This document shows positions 19,645 to 31,842 of a stretch of 64,000 nucleotides of DNA, piece after piece; position 1 is the stretch's first letter; each line of letters opens with the position of its first letter. The stretch is from assembly GCF_008868155.1 (NCBI RefSeq), contig NZ_WBKR01000009.1, positions 1 through 64,000 on the forward strand, written 5' to 3'. The stretch is from Micromonospora sp. ALFpr18c (GTDB lineage Bacteria; Actinomycetota; Actinomycetes; Mycobacteriales; Micromonosporaceae). The translations under genes and the position numbers were made by a program. The notes beneath the pieces were generated by a model that saw only the letters and a list, made by a program, of their open reading frames with translations, did no database searches and was not told the origin of the DNA.

Positions 19645-20375
19645 GCGGATCGGACGACGCGGTGCTGGAGCTACGCGCCGTCCAGCGCACCCACGGGGCC
19701 GGTCCGGCCGCCGTGCACGCCCTGCGCGGTGTCAGCCTCGTCGTCCGACCCGGTGAGCTGGTCGCCGTGATGGGTCCGTCCGGCTCCGGCAAGTCGACGC
19801 TGCTGGCTCTCGCCGGCGGCCTGGACCGTCCGACCGACGGCGAGGTCCTCATCGAGGGACAACCGCTGGGTGCGCTGGACCGCCGCGGGCTGGCCCAGCT
19901 GCGCCGCCGCCGGATCGGCTACATCTTCCAGCAGCTCAACCTGCTGGGCAGCCTGAGCGCCGCGGAAAACGTCGCGCTTCCGCTGGAACTCGACGGCGCC
20001 GGTGGCCGCCGGGCCCGCGCGCTGGCCATGGCCGCGCTCACCGAGGTGGGCCTGCCGACGCTGGGTGACCGCTTTCCCGACCAGCTCTCCGGCGGTCAGC
20101 AGCAGCGGGTGGCCATCGCCCGCGCGCTGGTGGGCGAACGTCGGCTGGTGCTCGCCGACGAGCCGACCGGGGCGTTGGACTCGCAGACCGGTGAGGCGGT
20201 GCTGCACCTGCTGCGCCGCCGCATCGACGGGGGCGCCGCCGGTGTGCTGGTCACCCACGAGGCACGGCACGCCGGCTGGGCCGACCGGGTGGTGTTCCTA
20301 CGCGACGGGGTGCTGGTCGACACGACGGCCCCGCTGGGCAGCGTCGAGCAGTTGCTGTCCGGCAGCGACCGGTGA
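19641..20375 (+). CDS. ABC transporter ATP-binding protein (MacB/LolD-type)
   Basis: A 244-residue ATPase with Walker A GPSGSGKST (45-53), Q-loop near FQQLN (96-100), signature LSGGQ (149-153), Walker B LVLADEP (169-175) and H-loop in VLVTHE. The order and the LVLADEPTGALD block are typical of the MacB/LolD group that pairs with FtsX-like permeases, often mechanotransmission or peptide/antibiotic-resistance systems. It starts with GTG overlapping padR and overlaps the permease gene downstream. Confidence 0.95.
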   Translation: MSGSDDAVLELRAVQRTHGAGPAAVHALRGVSLVVRPGELVAVMGPSGSGKSTLLALAGGLDRPTDGEVLIEGQPLGALDRRGLAQLRRRRIGYIFQQLNLLGSLSAAENVALPLELDGAGGRRARALAMAALTEVGLPTLGDRFPDQLSGGQQQRVAIARALVGERRLVLADEPTGALDSQTGEAVLHLLRRRIDGGAAGVLVTHEARHAGWADRVVFLRDGVLVDTTAPLGSVEQLLSGSDR

Positions 20376-23152
20376 CCATCCGCCGTACGCTGCGGGCCCC
20401 CGGCCGGGCCGACGTGCCGGCGACACGGCCGGTCGCCCCGCCGGTCCGGACCGGCCGGCGGCGGTTCGCCGAGTTGACCGGTTCCTGGCGAGCGGCACTG
20501 CGGATCGCCCGGAGGGAGTCCCGCCGCGCCCGCCGCCGGACCGCCCTGGTGCTCGCGATGATCGCCCTGCCGGTGCTGGTGCTGGCCTTTCTGGCGGCGA
20601 GCTACGACATGGCCGAGCTGACCCCTCAGGAGCGGATCGATCGACGGCTCGGCGTGGCCGACGCGGAGCTGCGCTGGGTCTCCCAGAGCCCGGTCGTGCA
20701 GGACGAGTGGGGCGAGGGCTGGTACGCCCCCGACGGCGAGCACCTACCCGCCGGTCCGGCCACCGTCAGCTGGGTCGCCGCACTGCTTCCTCCGGGCAGC
20801 CGGGTCACCGAGGTACGCGCCCGGATCCCGCTGACCGTGCGGGGCCCGGACCGCGACGAGAAGGTGAACGGACGGGTCCTGGACCTCACCGACCCCCTGG
20901 CCCGAGGGGTGGCGCGGTTCCGGGCCGGCCGGGCGCCGCAGCAGCCCGGCGAGGTGGCGGTGAGCCCGATCGCGCTGCGCCGCCTGGGCCTGCGCCTCGG
21001 GCACACGCTGACCACGGCCGACGGGAGCAGGGCGTACACCGTGGTGGGGGTGGTCGAATTCCCCGACGATCTCGGGCCGATGGTGGCGCTGCACCCGGGA
21101 GCCGTGCCGCGCACCGGTCCGGAACCGGAGAGCCGGTGGCTGGTGGACGTGCCCGGCACCGTCGACGCCGCGCTGGTCGCCCGGCTCAACGAGCAGGGGG
21201 TGCTGCTCACGCCTCGGCACCCGACGGGCGCTGCGCCCACCCCGGACTCCGGGTGGTTCAGATCGATCGGTCCGGGCGACACCAACGACCTGAGCACCAG
21301 CGTGTTGATCGCCGGCCTCGGCCTGCTGGAGGTCGTTCTCCTGGTCGGACCTGCGTTCGCGGTCGGCGTCCGCCGGCGACGCCGGGACCTCGCGCTGGTC
21401 GCGGTGGCCGGCGGGGACGCCGCCCAGCTGCGCCGGGTCGTGCTCGCCGACGGCGTGGTGCTGGGTGTGTTGGGCGCCGCCGTCGGCCTGGTCCTCGGCG
21501 TCGCCGCGGCGTTCGCCGCGCGTCCGCTGGTGGAGCAGTACGTCTTCGGCGCCCGCTTCGGGGGGTACCGCTGCTGGCCGGCGGCTCTGGTGGTGCTCGG
21601 CGGGGTCGCGGTGCTGACCGGGGTCCTCGCCGCGCTGGCACCGGCCTGGACCGTCGCCCGGCAGGACGTCGGCGCCGGGCTCGCCGGGCGCCGGACGCCG
21701 CCCACCTCCCGGGGCCGGTGGCTGGCCGTCGGGTTGACGCTGGTGGCCGGCGGGGCGGCGCTGGCCGCGTTCGGTGCCGCCCGGACCACACCGGCGGTGA
21801 TCCTCACCGGCCTCATCCTCGGCGAACTCGGTCTGGTGTGCTGCACGCCCACGCTGATCGGCGTGCTCGCCCGACTCGGGCGCGTGTTGCCGCTCGCACC
21901 CCGGATCGCGCTGCGCGACGCCAGCCGTAACCGGGCCGCCGCCGCGCCGGCGATCTGCGCCGTGATGGCCGCCGTGGCGAGCAGCGTCGCGCTCGGCGGC
22001 TACCTGGCCAGCGACGGCGCCCGCGACCAGCGCGCCTACCAGCCGATGCTGCCGACCGGCCACGTGCTGGTCAGCCCGAACGATCCGGCCCGGGTGCCCA
22101 CACTGGACCAGGTCACCGGCGCGGCCCGGGAACACCTGGGCACCGACCGGGTGGTGGCGGTGCACGCGGCGGTCTGCGCGCCGCGCGGCGGCTACTGCGA
22201 CGTCTCGGCGGTACTCCCGAGCGAGCGGGCCTGCCCGTGGCAGGCCGGCGACACCCTCTCCGCGGCGCAGCGCCGCCAGGCCCGCGCCGACCCACGCTGC
22301 CAGCTCCACGAGCCGGCCTACTACGGCGCCTACCTGGAGCCTCTCGTCGACGACGGGACGGCACTGCCGCTGCTCACCGACGCGGACCCGGCCACGACGG
22401 CCGCCGCGACGGCGGTGCTGCGCGACGGCGGCGTGGTGGTGACCGACCCGCGCTACCTGCACAACGGCCTGGTGACCGTGCAGGTGAGAAAGATGGACGC
22501 CGGGCCGGAACAATCGATCGCCGCCGTCGACCTGCCCGGGTACGCGCTGCCCGTGGCGGTCGGGCAGTCCCGCCTGCTGCTGTCCGCCGCCGCGGGCCAA
22601 CGACTCGACCTGAGCTCGTCGCCGGCCGGCTGGGTGATCGGCACGTCGACGCCGCCGGACGGGGACCGGCAGGACCGGTTCACCGCCGCCCTGCGGCCCT
22701 TCGGGACGATCTACGTCACCGTGGAGAACGGTGGCGCTCCCAGTGACCTCTCGCCGCTGCTCCTGCTGCTCGCGGCGGCGGCGGGGCTGATCACGGTGGG
22801 TGCGTCCGGGATAGCCACCGCGCTCGCCGCCGCCGAGGGGCGCGCCGAGTTGACCACCCTCGCGGCCGTGGGCGCGGCACCGATGGTCCGCCGCCTGTTG
22901 GCGATCTGTCAGGCCGGGGTCATCTCCGGCCTGGGCTCGGTGCTCGGCATCGTGGCCGGGCTGGGCACCGCCGCGATCGTGCTGTTCTCGGTAAACCGCC
23001 AGTACGCCACGGCCTGGCCGATCCAGCTGCCGTACCCGTACCTGGTGCCGTGGCCGGTGCTCGGTGTCCTGGTGCTGGTGCCCCTGGTGGCGATGCTCGG
23101 CGCGGGCCTGTTCACCCGCGCCCGGCTGCCGATCGAACGGCGCCTGGACTGA
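20372..23152 (+). CDS. ABC transporter permease, FtsX-like
   Basis: A 926-residue membrane protein with about ten hydrophobic segments: one near residues 50-75, a group at about 310-440 (first FtsX core), several at about 450-560, and the last three after residue 800. Large extracytoplasmic regions lie between, including a Cys-containing segment (HAAVCAPRGGYCDVS and PRCQLHEP) that could form disulfides. This two-core layout fits FtsX/MacB-type permeases that work with the preceding ATPase. The substrate is unknown. GTG start overlaps the ATPase stop by four bases. Confidence 0.9.
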   Translation: MTIRRTLRAPGRADVPATRPVAPPVRTGRRRFAELTGSWRAALRIARRESRRARRRTALVLAMIALPVLVLAFLAASYDMAELTPQERIDRRLGVADAELRWVSQSPVVQDEWGEGWYAPDGEHLPAGPATVSWVAALLPPGSRVTEVRARIPLTVRGPDRDEKVNGRVLDLTDPLARGVARFRAGRAPQQPGEVAVSPIALRRLGLRLGHTLTTADGSRAYTVVGVVEFPDDLGPMVALHPGAVPRTGPEPESRWLVDVPGTVDAALVARLNEQGVLLTPRHPTGAAPTPDSGWFRSIGPGDTNDLSTSVLIAGLGLLEVVLLVGPAFAVGVRRRRRDLALVAVAGGDAAQLRRVVLADGVVLGVLGAAVGLVLGVAAAFAARPLVEQYVFGARFGGYRCWPAALVVLGGVAVLTGVLAALAPAWTVARQDVGAGLAGRRTPPTSRGRWLAVGLTLVAGGAALAAFGAARTTPAVILTGLILGELGLVCCTPTLIGVLARLGRVLPLAPRIALRDASRNRAAAAPAICAVMAAVASSVALGGYLASDGARDQRAYQPMLPTGHVLVSPNDPARVPTLDQVTGAAREHLGTDRVVAVHAAVCAPRGGYCDVSAVLPSERACPWQAGDTLSAAQRRQARADPRCQLHEPAYYGAYLEPLVDDGTALPLLTDADPATTAAATAVLRDGGVVVTDPRYLHNGLVTVQVRKMDAGPEQSIAAVDLPGYALPVAVGQSRLLLSAAAGQRLDLSSSPAGWVIGTSTPPDGDRQDRFTAALRPFGTIYVTVENGGAPSDLSPLLLLLAAAAGLITVGASGIATALAAAEGRAELTTLAAVGAAPMVRRLLAICQAGVISGLGSVLGIVAGLGTAAIVLFSVNRQYATAWPIQLPYPYLVPWPVLGVLVLVPLVAMLGAGLFTRARLPIERRLD

Positions 23153-23154
23153 GG

Positions 23155-23262
23155 CTCGTGGTCGTGCGCCGGGGCCGGATCCCCTGATCGGTGGCAGCTC
23201 AGCACCTCGACACGCCGCACCGCACGCTGCTGAGCCCCACCGATCGGCGCGACGATCACGAG
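23155..23262. repeat. 108-base nested imperfect palindrome
   Basis: Outer arms CTCGTGGTCGTGCGCC (23155-23170) and the complement of 23246-23262 match with one indel and one substitution. Inner arms at 23186-23204 and 23228-23245 (GATCGGTGG...CTCAGCA type) match nearly perfectly around a 23-base loop. A small GGGG/CCCC stem lies at 23171-23185. It begins two bases after the permease stop codon and may act as the operon terminator or be a dispersed repeat. Confidence 0.6.
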
Positions 23263-23316
23263 TCAACGCTGTCCGGGGGGTGCCGTCCGGGCCCGGCGAC
23301 CGGCAGACTGATCCGC

Positions 23317-23817
23317 GTGTCAGCGCTCGCGAACCTCACCCGCCGCGTCGGTCACCACCGTTGGTTCGGTGCCGCCGCCCGCCTGCTCGTCCCCGCCGAT
23401 CGGGTGGTCGGCCGGCTGACCCGGGGCCGGGTCGTCGCGCTCGGCCTGATGCCGTCTCTGCTGATCACCACGGTGGGCCGCCGCTCCGGCAAGCCGCGTA
23501 GCAATCCCCTGCTCTACGTACGGGACGGCGACGCGTACGTGGTGATCGGCTCGAACTGGGGGCAGACCCACCATCCGGGCTGGGCGATGAACCTGCTCGC
23601 CGAGCCGGCCGCCGAGGTGGCCGTGCAGGGCCAACGGTTCCCGGTGCGGGCCGAGCCGGCCACCGGCGCCGAACGGGACCGGCTGTGGCAGCTCCTGGTC
23701 ACCGAGTGGCCGGCGTACCGCACGTACGTGCAGCGGGCCGGCGGGCGGGAGATCCGCATCTTCCGCCTGGTGCCGACCGGGCGCGGCGAGCCGTCCGGCC
23801 CTCCGCCGGCTGGCTAG
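23317..23817 (+). CDS. Nitroreductase/deazaflavin (F420)-dependent oxidoreductase, DDN family
   Basis: The 166-residue protein matches the DDN-like split beta-barrel family that uses reduced F420. Key parts are LITTVGRRSGKPRSNPLLYV, VIGSNWGQTHHPGWAMNL and a C-terminal WPAYRTYVQRAGGREIRIF. GTG 23317 is chosen because conserved sequence (SALANLTRRVG) begins there; the frame is open further upstream through the palindromic element. The physiological substrate is unknown; relatives reduce quinones or nitroimidazoles. Confidence 0.88.
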   Translation: MSALANLTRRVGHHRWFGAAARLLVPADRVVGRLTRGRVVALGLMPSLLITTVGRRSGKPRSNPLLYVRDGDAYVVIGSNWGQTHHPGWAMNLLAEPAAEVAVQGQRFPVRAEPATGAERDRLWQLLVTEWPAYRTYVQRAGGREIRIFRLVPTGRGEPSGPPPAG

Positions 23818-23841
23818 GCTGACGGTCGGCAGCGAGGCGGA

Positions 23842-23919
23842 GGCGGACCGTGAGCGCGAGGAGTGAGCCGGGGTTGCGAGCCCCGCAGTCGCGAACAAAG
23901 GCGGACCCGTGAGCGCGAG
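23842..23919 (+). repeat. Direct duplication flanking a REP-like hairpin
   Basis: GGCGGACCGTGAGCGCGAG (23842-23860) recurs as GGCGGACCCGTGAGCGCGAG (23900-23919). Between them is a roughly 39-base segment with the hairpin CGGGG/CCCCG. The second copy supplies the GTG start of the following gene; the first copy carries a GTG whose frame soon stops. Confidence 0.6.
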
Positions 23920-24646
23920 CAGCGGACAGGCCGGTGTCGGTCGGGGCCTCGACGATCGACGGTGGACGGTGGCGGAGCGGGTGGCCGAGGCCATCGGGCG
24001 ACGGTTTCCCGCCGATGTGCTCGCGGTCGCGGTGCACGGTCCCCTGGCGCACGGCGACGATGACGGTGGTGGGGACAGCGAGGTGGGCATGCTGGTGGTG
24101 ACCTACCGGCCCGGCACCGGTCCCCCGTTGGCGACCCGCCGGGTGGACGGGGTGCTCGTCGACCTGACCGTGGCCGCCGCCGAGGACTACCTCGCGCAGG
24201 CCCGGGTGCTCTCCTCGCTCTGGCCGCTCACCGCCGACCGGTACGTCACGACCCGGGCGTTGCACGACCCGACGGGTTGGCTGCGGACGCTGCGCGACGA
24301 GCATCTCGGGCGGTTGGCCCGGGCTCGGCCGGCGGAGTTCAGCAGCGCGGCCCGGCAGGCGTGGTATCGGGGCAGCGCGGCGCACGCCCGGGCCGCCCGG
24401 CTGGCCGAGTGGTACGAGACCGACCAGGCGTTGCTGATGCTCGGCGAGGCACGGTTGGCGGCGGCGACGGTGACCGGCCTGCTGAGTCGCACCTATTTCC
24501 GTGATCCCGGCGACGCCGTGCGGCGCACCGGTCTGGCCGGGGCGGACATGACCGAGGTGGGTGCGGTGCTGGGCCGGCAGGCCGACGAGCTGACCGCCCG
24601 CGGCCGGCCGGTGGACGGCACGGTCGACGAGTTGCTCACCGGCTGA
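23909..24646 (+). CDS. Nucleotidyltransferase-like protein (KNTase-type fold)
   Basis: A 245-residue protein. The segment VLAVAVHGPLAHGDDDGGGDSEVGMLVV fits the polymerase-beta-type nucleotidyltransferase pattern (HG-S/P-x-A-x-G then D-x-D/E). LVDLTVAAAEDYL would supply the third acidic residue. The C-terminal half is helical (RAARLAEWYETDQALLMLGEARLAAATVTGLL), as in kanamycin nucleotidyltransferase-like proteins. The reaction and acceptor are unknown; resistance activity should not be assumed. GTG 23909 lies in the second copy of a direct repeat. Confidence 0.65.
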   Translation: MSASSGQAGVGRGLDDRRWTVAERVAEAIGRRFPADVLAVAVHGPLAHGDDDGGGDSEVGMLVVTYRPGTGPPLATRRVDGVLVDLTVAAAEDYLAQARVLSSLWPLTADRYVTTRALHDPTGWLRTLRDEHLGRLARARPAEFSSAARQAWYRGSAAHARAARLAEWYETDQALLMLGEARLAAATVTGLLSRTYFRDPGDAVRRTGLAGADMTEVGAVLGRQADELTARGRPVDGTVDELLTG

Positions 24647-24652
24647 GGCGGG

Positions 24653-25366
24653 TCACAGCCCGCCCTGCACCCCGATCAGCATGCCGATCAGGTAGGTGGC
24701 GCCGGCCGCCGCGGCGCCCAGCACCAGCTGGCGTAGGCCGCTGGTCCACCAGGGCCGGCTGGTGAAGCGGGCCACCACCGCCCCGGCGGCGAACAGTCCG
24801 AGGCCGCCGACGGCGAGCGCCAGCCACAGCTGGGTGGCACCGAACAGGTACGTCAGCAGCGGCACCAGCGCTCCCGCCGAGAAGAACAGGAACGACGAGA
24901 TCGCCGCGGCCCACGGGCTGGGCTGGTCGTCGGGGTCGACGCCCAACTCCTCGCGGACGTGCACCCGCAGGGCCTCCTCCGGGTCGCGGCGCACCGCTTC
25001 CGCGACCTGGGTGGCCAGGTCCCGGGGCAGGCCACGGGCCACCCAGGCGTCGGCCAGCTCGCGGGCCTCCGCCTCGGGGTGCCGCTCCAGCTCGCGCCGT
25101 TCCTTGGCGACCTCGGCGGCGACCTGTTCGTTGGCGGAGCGGACGCTGGTGTACTCGCCGAGGCCCATCGAGATCGCCCCGGCGACCAGGCCGGCGGAGC
25201 CGGTCAGCACGATGCTGCGCGGCGACACACCGCCGCCTCCGACGCCGGCGATCAGGGCGATGTTGGTGACCAGGCCGTCCATGGCGCCGAAGACGGCCGG
25301 GCGCAGCCAGCCACCGGAGACGTCGGCGTGGTGCGCCTCACGCAGCGCGGCAGGGGCGTCGGTCAC
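24653..25366 (-). CDS. VIT1/CCC1 family transporter
   Basis: A 237-residue membrane protein. The first helix region [24 protein letters not shown] and second [23 protein letters not shown] are the hallmark of VIT family Fe/Mn transporters. A charged cytoplasmic helical domain (about 80-145, with [21 protein letters not shown]) follows, which in plant VIT1 binds metal. Three C-terminal helices close it. GTG 25366 overlaps the map stop by four bases, so the gene is coupled to map. Confidence 0.9.
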   Translation of the reverse strand: MTDAPAALREAHHADVSGGWLRPAVFGAMDGLVTNIALIAGVGGGGVSPRSIVLTGSAGLVAGAISMGLGEYTSVRSANEQVAAEVAKERRELERHPEAEARELADAWVARGLPRDLATQVAEAVRRDPEEALRVHVREELGVDPDDQPSPWAAAISSFLFFSAGALVPLLTYLFGATQLWLALAVGGLGLFAAGAVVARFTSRPWWTSGLRQLVLGAAAAGATYLIGMLIGVQGGL

Positions 25367-26220
25367 GGCAGGGTCAGGATCTCGTGGCCGTTGTCGGTCA
25401 CCACGATGGTGTGTTCGAACTGGGCCGTCCACTTCCGGTCCTTCGTGACGACGGTCCACCCGTCGTCCCACATGTCGTACTGGTAGGTGCCGAGCGTGAT
25501 CATCGGCTCGATGGTGAAGGTCATCCCCGGCTCCATGACGTCGGTGGGTCGGGGGCTGTCGTAGTGCGGCACGTAGAGCCCGCTGTGGAAGGACTCGCCG
25601 ATGCCGTGGCCGGTGAAGTCGCGGACCACGCCGTAGCCGAACCGCTTGGCGTACGACTCGATGACCCGGCCCACGACGTTGATCTGGCGGCCCGGGGCGA
25701 CGGCGCGGATACCGCGCATCATCGCCTCGTGGGTCCGCTCGACCAGCAGTCGGGCCTCCTCGCTGACCTCGCCGACGCAGAAGGTGGCGTCGGTGTCACC
25801 GTGCACCCCACCGATGTACGCGGTGACGTCGACGTTGATGATGTCGCCGTCCTGGATGACCGTGGAGTCCGGGATGCCGTGGCAGACGACCTCGTTGAGG
25901 CTGGTGCAGCAGGATTTGGGGAAGCCCCGGTAGCCGAGCGTCGACGGGTACGCGCCGTGGTCGCAGAGGAACTCGTGCACCACCTTGTCGATCTCGTCGG
26001 TGGTCACGCCGGGCTTGCAGTGCTCGCCGGCGAGCTGGGTCGCCTGGGCGGCCAACCGGCTGGCGATCCGCATCTTCTCGATGGTCTCCGGCGTCTGCAC
26101 GTGGGAGCCACGCCACTCCTGCGGGCCCTTCTTACCCACGTACTCCGGTCGGGCGATGTGGGACGGCACCGGTCGCAGCGGGGAGAGCGCGCCTGGTGTC
26201 AGCGGCGGACGGACGGTCAT
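25363..26220 (-). CDS. map: Methionine aminopeptidase, type I
   Basis: This enzyme removes the initiator Met from nascent proteins. The metal ligands are in the expected blocks: [21 protein letters not shown] (two Asp), [11 protein letters not shown] (His), MTFTIEPMI (Glu) and [11 protein letters not shown] (Glu). Length is 285 residues with an N-terminal extension of about 45 residues containing Pro-rich [14 protein letters not shown], like the second MetAP of mycobacteria (MapB type). It has GTGA coupling to the VIT gene downstream and a divergent spacing of 95 bases from the STAS gene. Confidence 0.96.
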   Translation of the reverse strand: MTVRPPLTPGALSPLRPVPSHIARPEYVGKKGPQEWRGSHVQTPETIEKMRIASRLAAQATQLAGEHCKPGVTTDEIDKVVHEFLCDHGAYPSTLGYRGFPKSCCTSLNEVVCHGIPDSTVIQDGDIINVDVTAYIGGVHGDTDATFCVGEVSEEARLLVERTHEAMMRGIRAVAPGRQINVVGRVIESYAKRFGYGVVRDFTGHGIGESFHSGLYVPHYDSPRPTDVMEPGMTFTIEPMITLGTYQYDMWDDGWTVVTKDRKWTAQFEHTIVVTDNGHEILTLP

Positions 26221-26315
26221 GGCGCAAGCCTATCGCCGGAGCCGCCGGTGACCCACGCCACGGCCGCCCCGGAGGGGTTGTTGCCCCGCCAGGTCGGCTG
26301 TGCCATGGTGTCTGC

Positions 26316-26630
26316 GTGGATCAAGGGGGAGCACCACCCGTCTTCTCCGCCAGCGCGGAGATCGACGGTGACCACCTCCACGTCGTGGTGGCCGGCGAGG
26401 TCGACATGGCGACCGCCGACACCATGCTCCAGACCGCGCTGCGCGAGCCCGCCGAGCAGATCACGCTGGACCTGAGCGCGGTCACCTTCTTCGATTCGGC
26501 CGCCATCCATGCCCTGGTCCGGCTCGCCCAGCAGTTCCCCGGCACGCTCACGGTGCTGCCGTCGCGGCAGGTCCGTCGGGTGTTGGAGATCTCCGGCCTG
26601 GGCGAGCAGAGCTGGCTCAGGCCGGCCTAG
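26316..26630 (+). CDS. STAS domain anti-sigma factor antagonist
   Basis: A 104-residue STAS protein: FSASAEIDGDHLHVVVAGEVDMATAD, then QITLDLSAVTFFDSAAIHALVRL, where the DSAA stretch holds the Ser usually phosphorylated by an RsbW-type kinase. GTG 26316 is chosen at the start of the conserved region; upstream in-frame sequence is not STAS-like. It converges with the multidomain phosphatase/kinase gene, whose PP2C and RsbW-like domains are the expected modifiers of such an antagonist, so the two probably form a partner-switching pair. Confidence 0.9.
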   Translation: MDQGGAPPVFSASAEIDGDHLHVVVAGEVDMATADTMLQTALREPAEQITLDLSAVTFFDSAAIHALVRLAQQFPGTLTVLPSRQVRRVLEISGLGEQSWLRPA

Positions 26631-26657
26631 CCGACCCGGCCGTCACCGGGCGCGGGG

Positions 26658-30314
<3,657 letters not shown>

Positions 30315-30376
30315 GCAGCCTCCCCGCTCCGGCCGTACCCCTCAGCCGTTGATCTCCACCCGCTGTGCTCCGACTT

Positions 30377-30402
30377 GTACCCCAACGGACCAGCAACGTA
30401 AC
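30377..30402 (-). promoter_or_regulatory. Candidate alternative-sigma (SigB/SigF-like) promoter
   Basis: On the minus strand GTTAC (30398-30402) and GGGTAC (30377-30382) are separated by 15 bases, close to the GTTT-N14/15-GGGTA pattern of stress sigma factors. It lies about 60 bases upstream of the multidomain kinase/phosphatase gene. Confidence 0.35.
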
Positions 30403-30508
30403 GCGTACCGTTCCTCGGACGCTGATTATCTCCACCCCATCCGTCGGTGAGCCGCGGTCGGAGTGGGCGGCGGCGGCCGGGCCGGTGGCGCCGCGGTGCC
30501 CGGCCAGG

Positions 30509-31060
30509 TCAGAAGACGGGCAGTCCGTCGATGCTCGCCGCGTTCTTGGTGGCCCGGTAGACCACCAGGTCATCGGCGGTACGACGGGAGTGTGAGCTGA
30601 GCAACAGGTCGCGTTCGGCGCGGTAGTCCATCAGCGGCACCGCATAGCCGCAGGAGTCGCTGACCCGCTCGACGTCGACGGTGATCACGGCCCGCACCGC
30701 GTGCACGTCCGGTGGCGTGGGGAACTCGGCGAGCCGATCGACGAAGGCGTCCTCGGTCACCGCGACGCTGCTGCCCCGGCCGTGCAGCCGGACGATCTTC
30801 GGCGGCCCGTCGAAGGCGCAGAACATCAGCGTGATCCGGCCGTTGTCCCGCAGGTGGGCGATGGTCTCGGCGCCACTGCCGTGATAGTCGAGGTACGCCA
30901 CCCGGTGCGGACCGAGGATCACGAACGTGCCCCGCATGCCCTTCGGTGAGACGTTGACGTGCCCCTCGGCACCGGACGGTGCGGTCGCCACGAAGAAGAC
31001 CGGCTGGGCCGCGATGAAGTCCCGCAGCCGACCGTCGATCTCCAGATACACCGTGCCCAT
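30509..31060 (-). CDS. Pyridoxamine 5'-phosphate oxidase family flavoprotein
   Basis: A 183-residue split-barrel protein. The core FFVATAPSGAEGHVNVSPKG, then VAYLDYHGSGAETIAHLRDN and RITLMFCAFDGPPKIVRLHG are typical of the PNPOx-like FMN/F420-binding family. The ATG at 31060 has an optimal GGGAGGAT site. Substrate unknown. It lies between the stress regulator and the gamma-glutamyl cluster and does not clearly belong to either. Confidence 0.88.
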   Translation of the reverse strand: MGTVYLEIDGRLRDFIAAQPVFFVATAPSGAEGHVNVSPKGMRGTFVILGPHRVAYLDYHGSGAETIAHLRDNGRITLMFCAFDGPPKIVRLHGRGSSVAVTEDAFVDRLAEFPTPPDVHAVRAVITVDVERVSDSCGYAVPLMDYRAERDLLLSSHSRRTADDLVVYRATKNAASIDGLPVF

Positions 31061-31107
31061 GCGCCGATCCTCCCACCGCGCGTTCGCGCGGGCGGGGGCG
31101 ACGTACG

Positions 31108-31842
31108 TCACACCGGGCGCAGCGCCGCAGGTGCGGCCGCGACGACCGGCGGACGCCGGCCGGCCGCCTCGACCAGCGCGGCGATCGGACGCGGGTCCGA
31201 CTCGTTCTCCGGATGCCACTGCACACCGAGTACGAACGGCAGGGCCGGGTCCTCCACCGCCTCGATCACGCCGTCCGCCGCCCAACCGGTGACGGACAGT
31301 CGACCCGGATCGGCCACCGCCTGGTGGTGGTACGAGTTGACCCGGTCCACCCCGGCCAACACCGCCGCGGCGAGGCTGCCCGCCGCGAACCGCACCGCGT
31401 GGTCGCCGTAGACGCCGGGTGCCGGGCGGTGCTCGTCGTGACCGACCACGTCCGGCAGGTGCTGGTGCAGGGCACCGCCGTAGGCGACGGCGAGCAGCTG
31501 CATACCCCGGCAGACACCGAGCACCGGCAACCCGGCGGCGAGCGCGGCGGCCAGCAGGGTCAGTTCACCGGCGTCCCGGTCCGGCCGGTCCTCGGTACGC
31601 GGATGCGGTGGCTGGCCGTACCGCCCCGGGCCCACGTCGGCACCCCCGGCCAGCAGCAGCCCGTCGAGGACGGCCACCACGTCGGCGTCCTGGTCGTCCG
31701 GAGGCACCACCACCGCCCGGCCGCCGGCGGCGGTCACCGCCCGCACGTACGCCTGCGGCACCAGCACGGCCGGCACGCCCCGCCAGACCGCCCAGTCGGC
31801 CGGCTCGACGTACGCGCTGATCCCGATCAGCGGCCGCCTCAC
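31108..31842 (-). CDS. Class I glutamine amidotransferase-like gamma-glutamyl hydrolase (PuuD-like)
   Basis: A 244-residue protein of the gamma-glutamyl-GABA hydrolase family. The nucleophile Cys is in PVLGVCRGMQLLAVAYGG, the catalytic His in GVQWHPENE, and the DGLLLAGGADVGPGRYG block is family specific. It would free glutamate from a gamma-glutamylated acid, the last step of the pathway encoded with its neighbours. GTG 31842 overlaps the SDR stop by four bases; the open frame continuing upstream is antisense-like noise. Confidence 0.9.
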   Translation of the reverse strand: MRRPLIGISAYVEPADWAVWRGVPAVLVPQAYVRAVTAAGGRAVVVPPDDQDADVVAVLDGLLLAGGADVGPGRYGQPPHPRTEDRPDRDAGELTLLAAALAAGLPVLGVCRGMQLLAVAYGGALHQHLPDVVGHDEHRPAPGVYGDHAVRFAAGSLAAAVLAGVDRVNSYHHQAVADPGRLSVTGWAADGVIEAVEDPALPFVLGVQWHPENESDPRPIAALVEAAGRRPPVVAAAPAALRPV

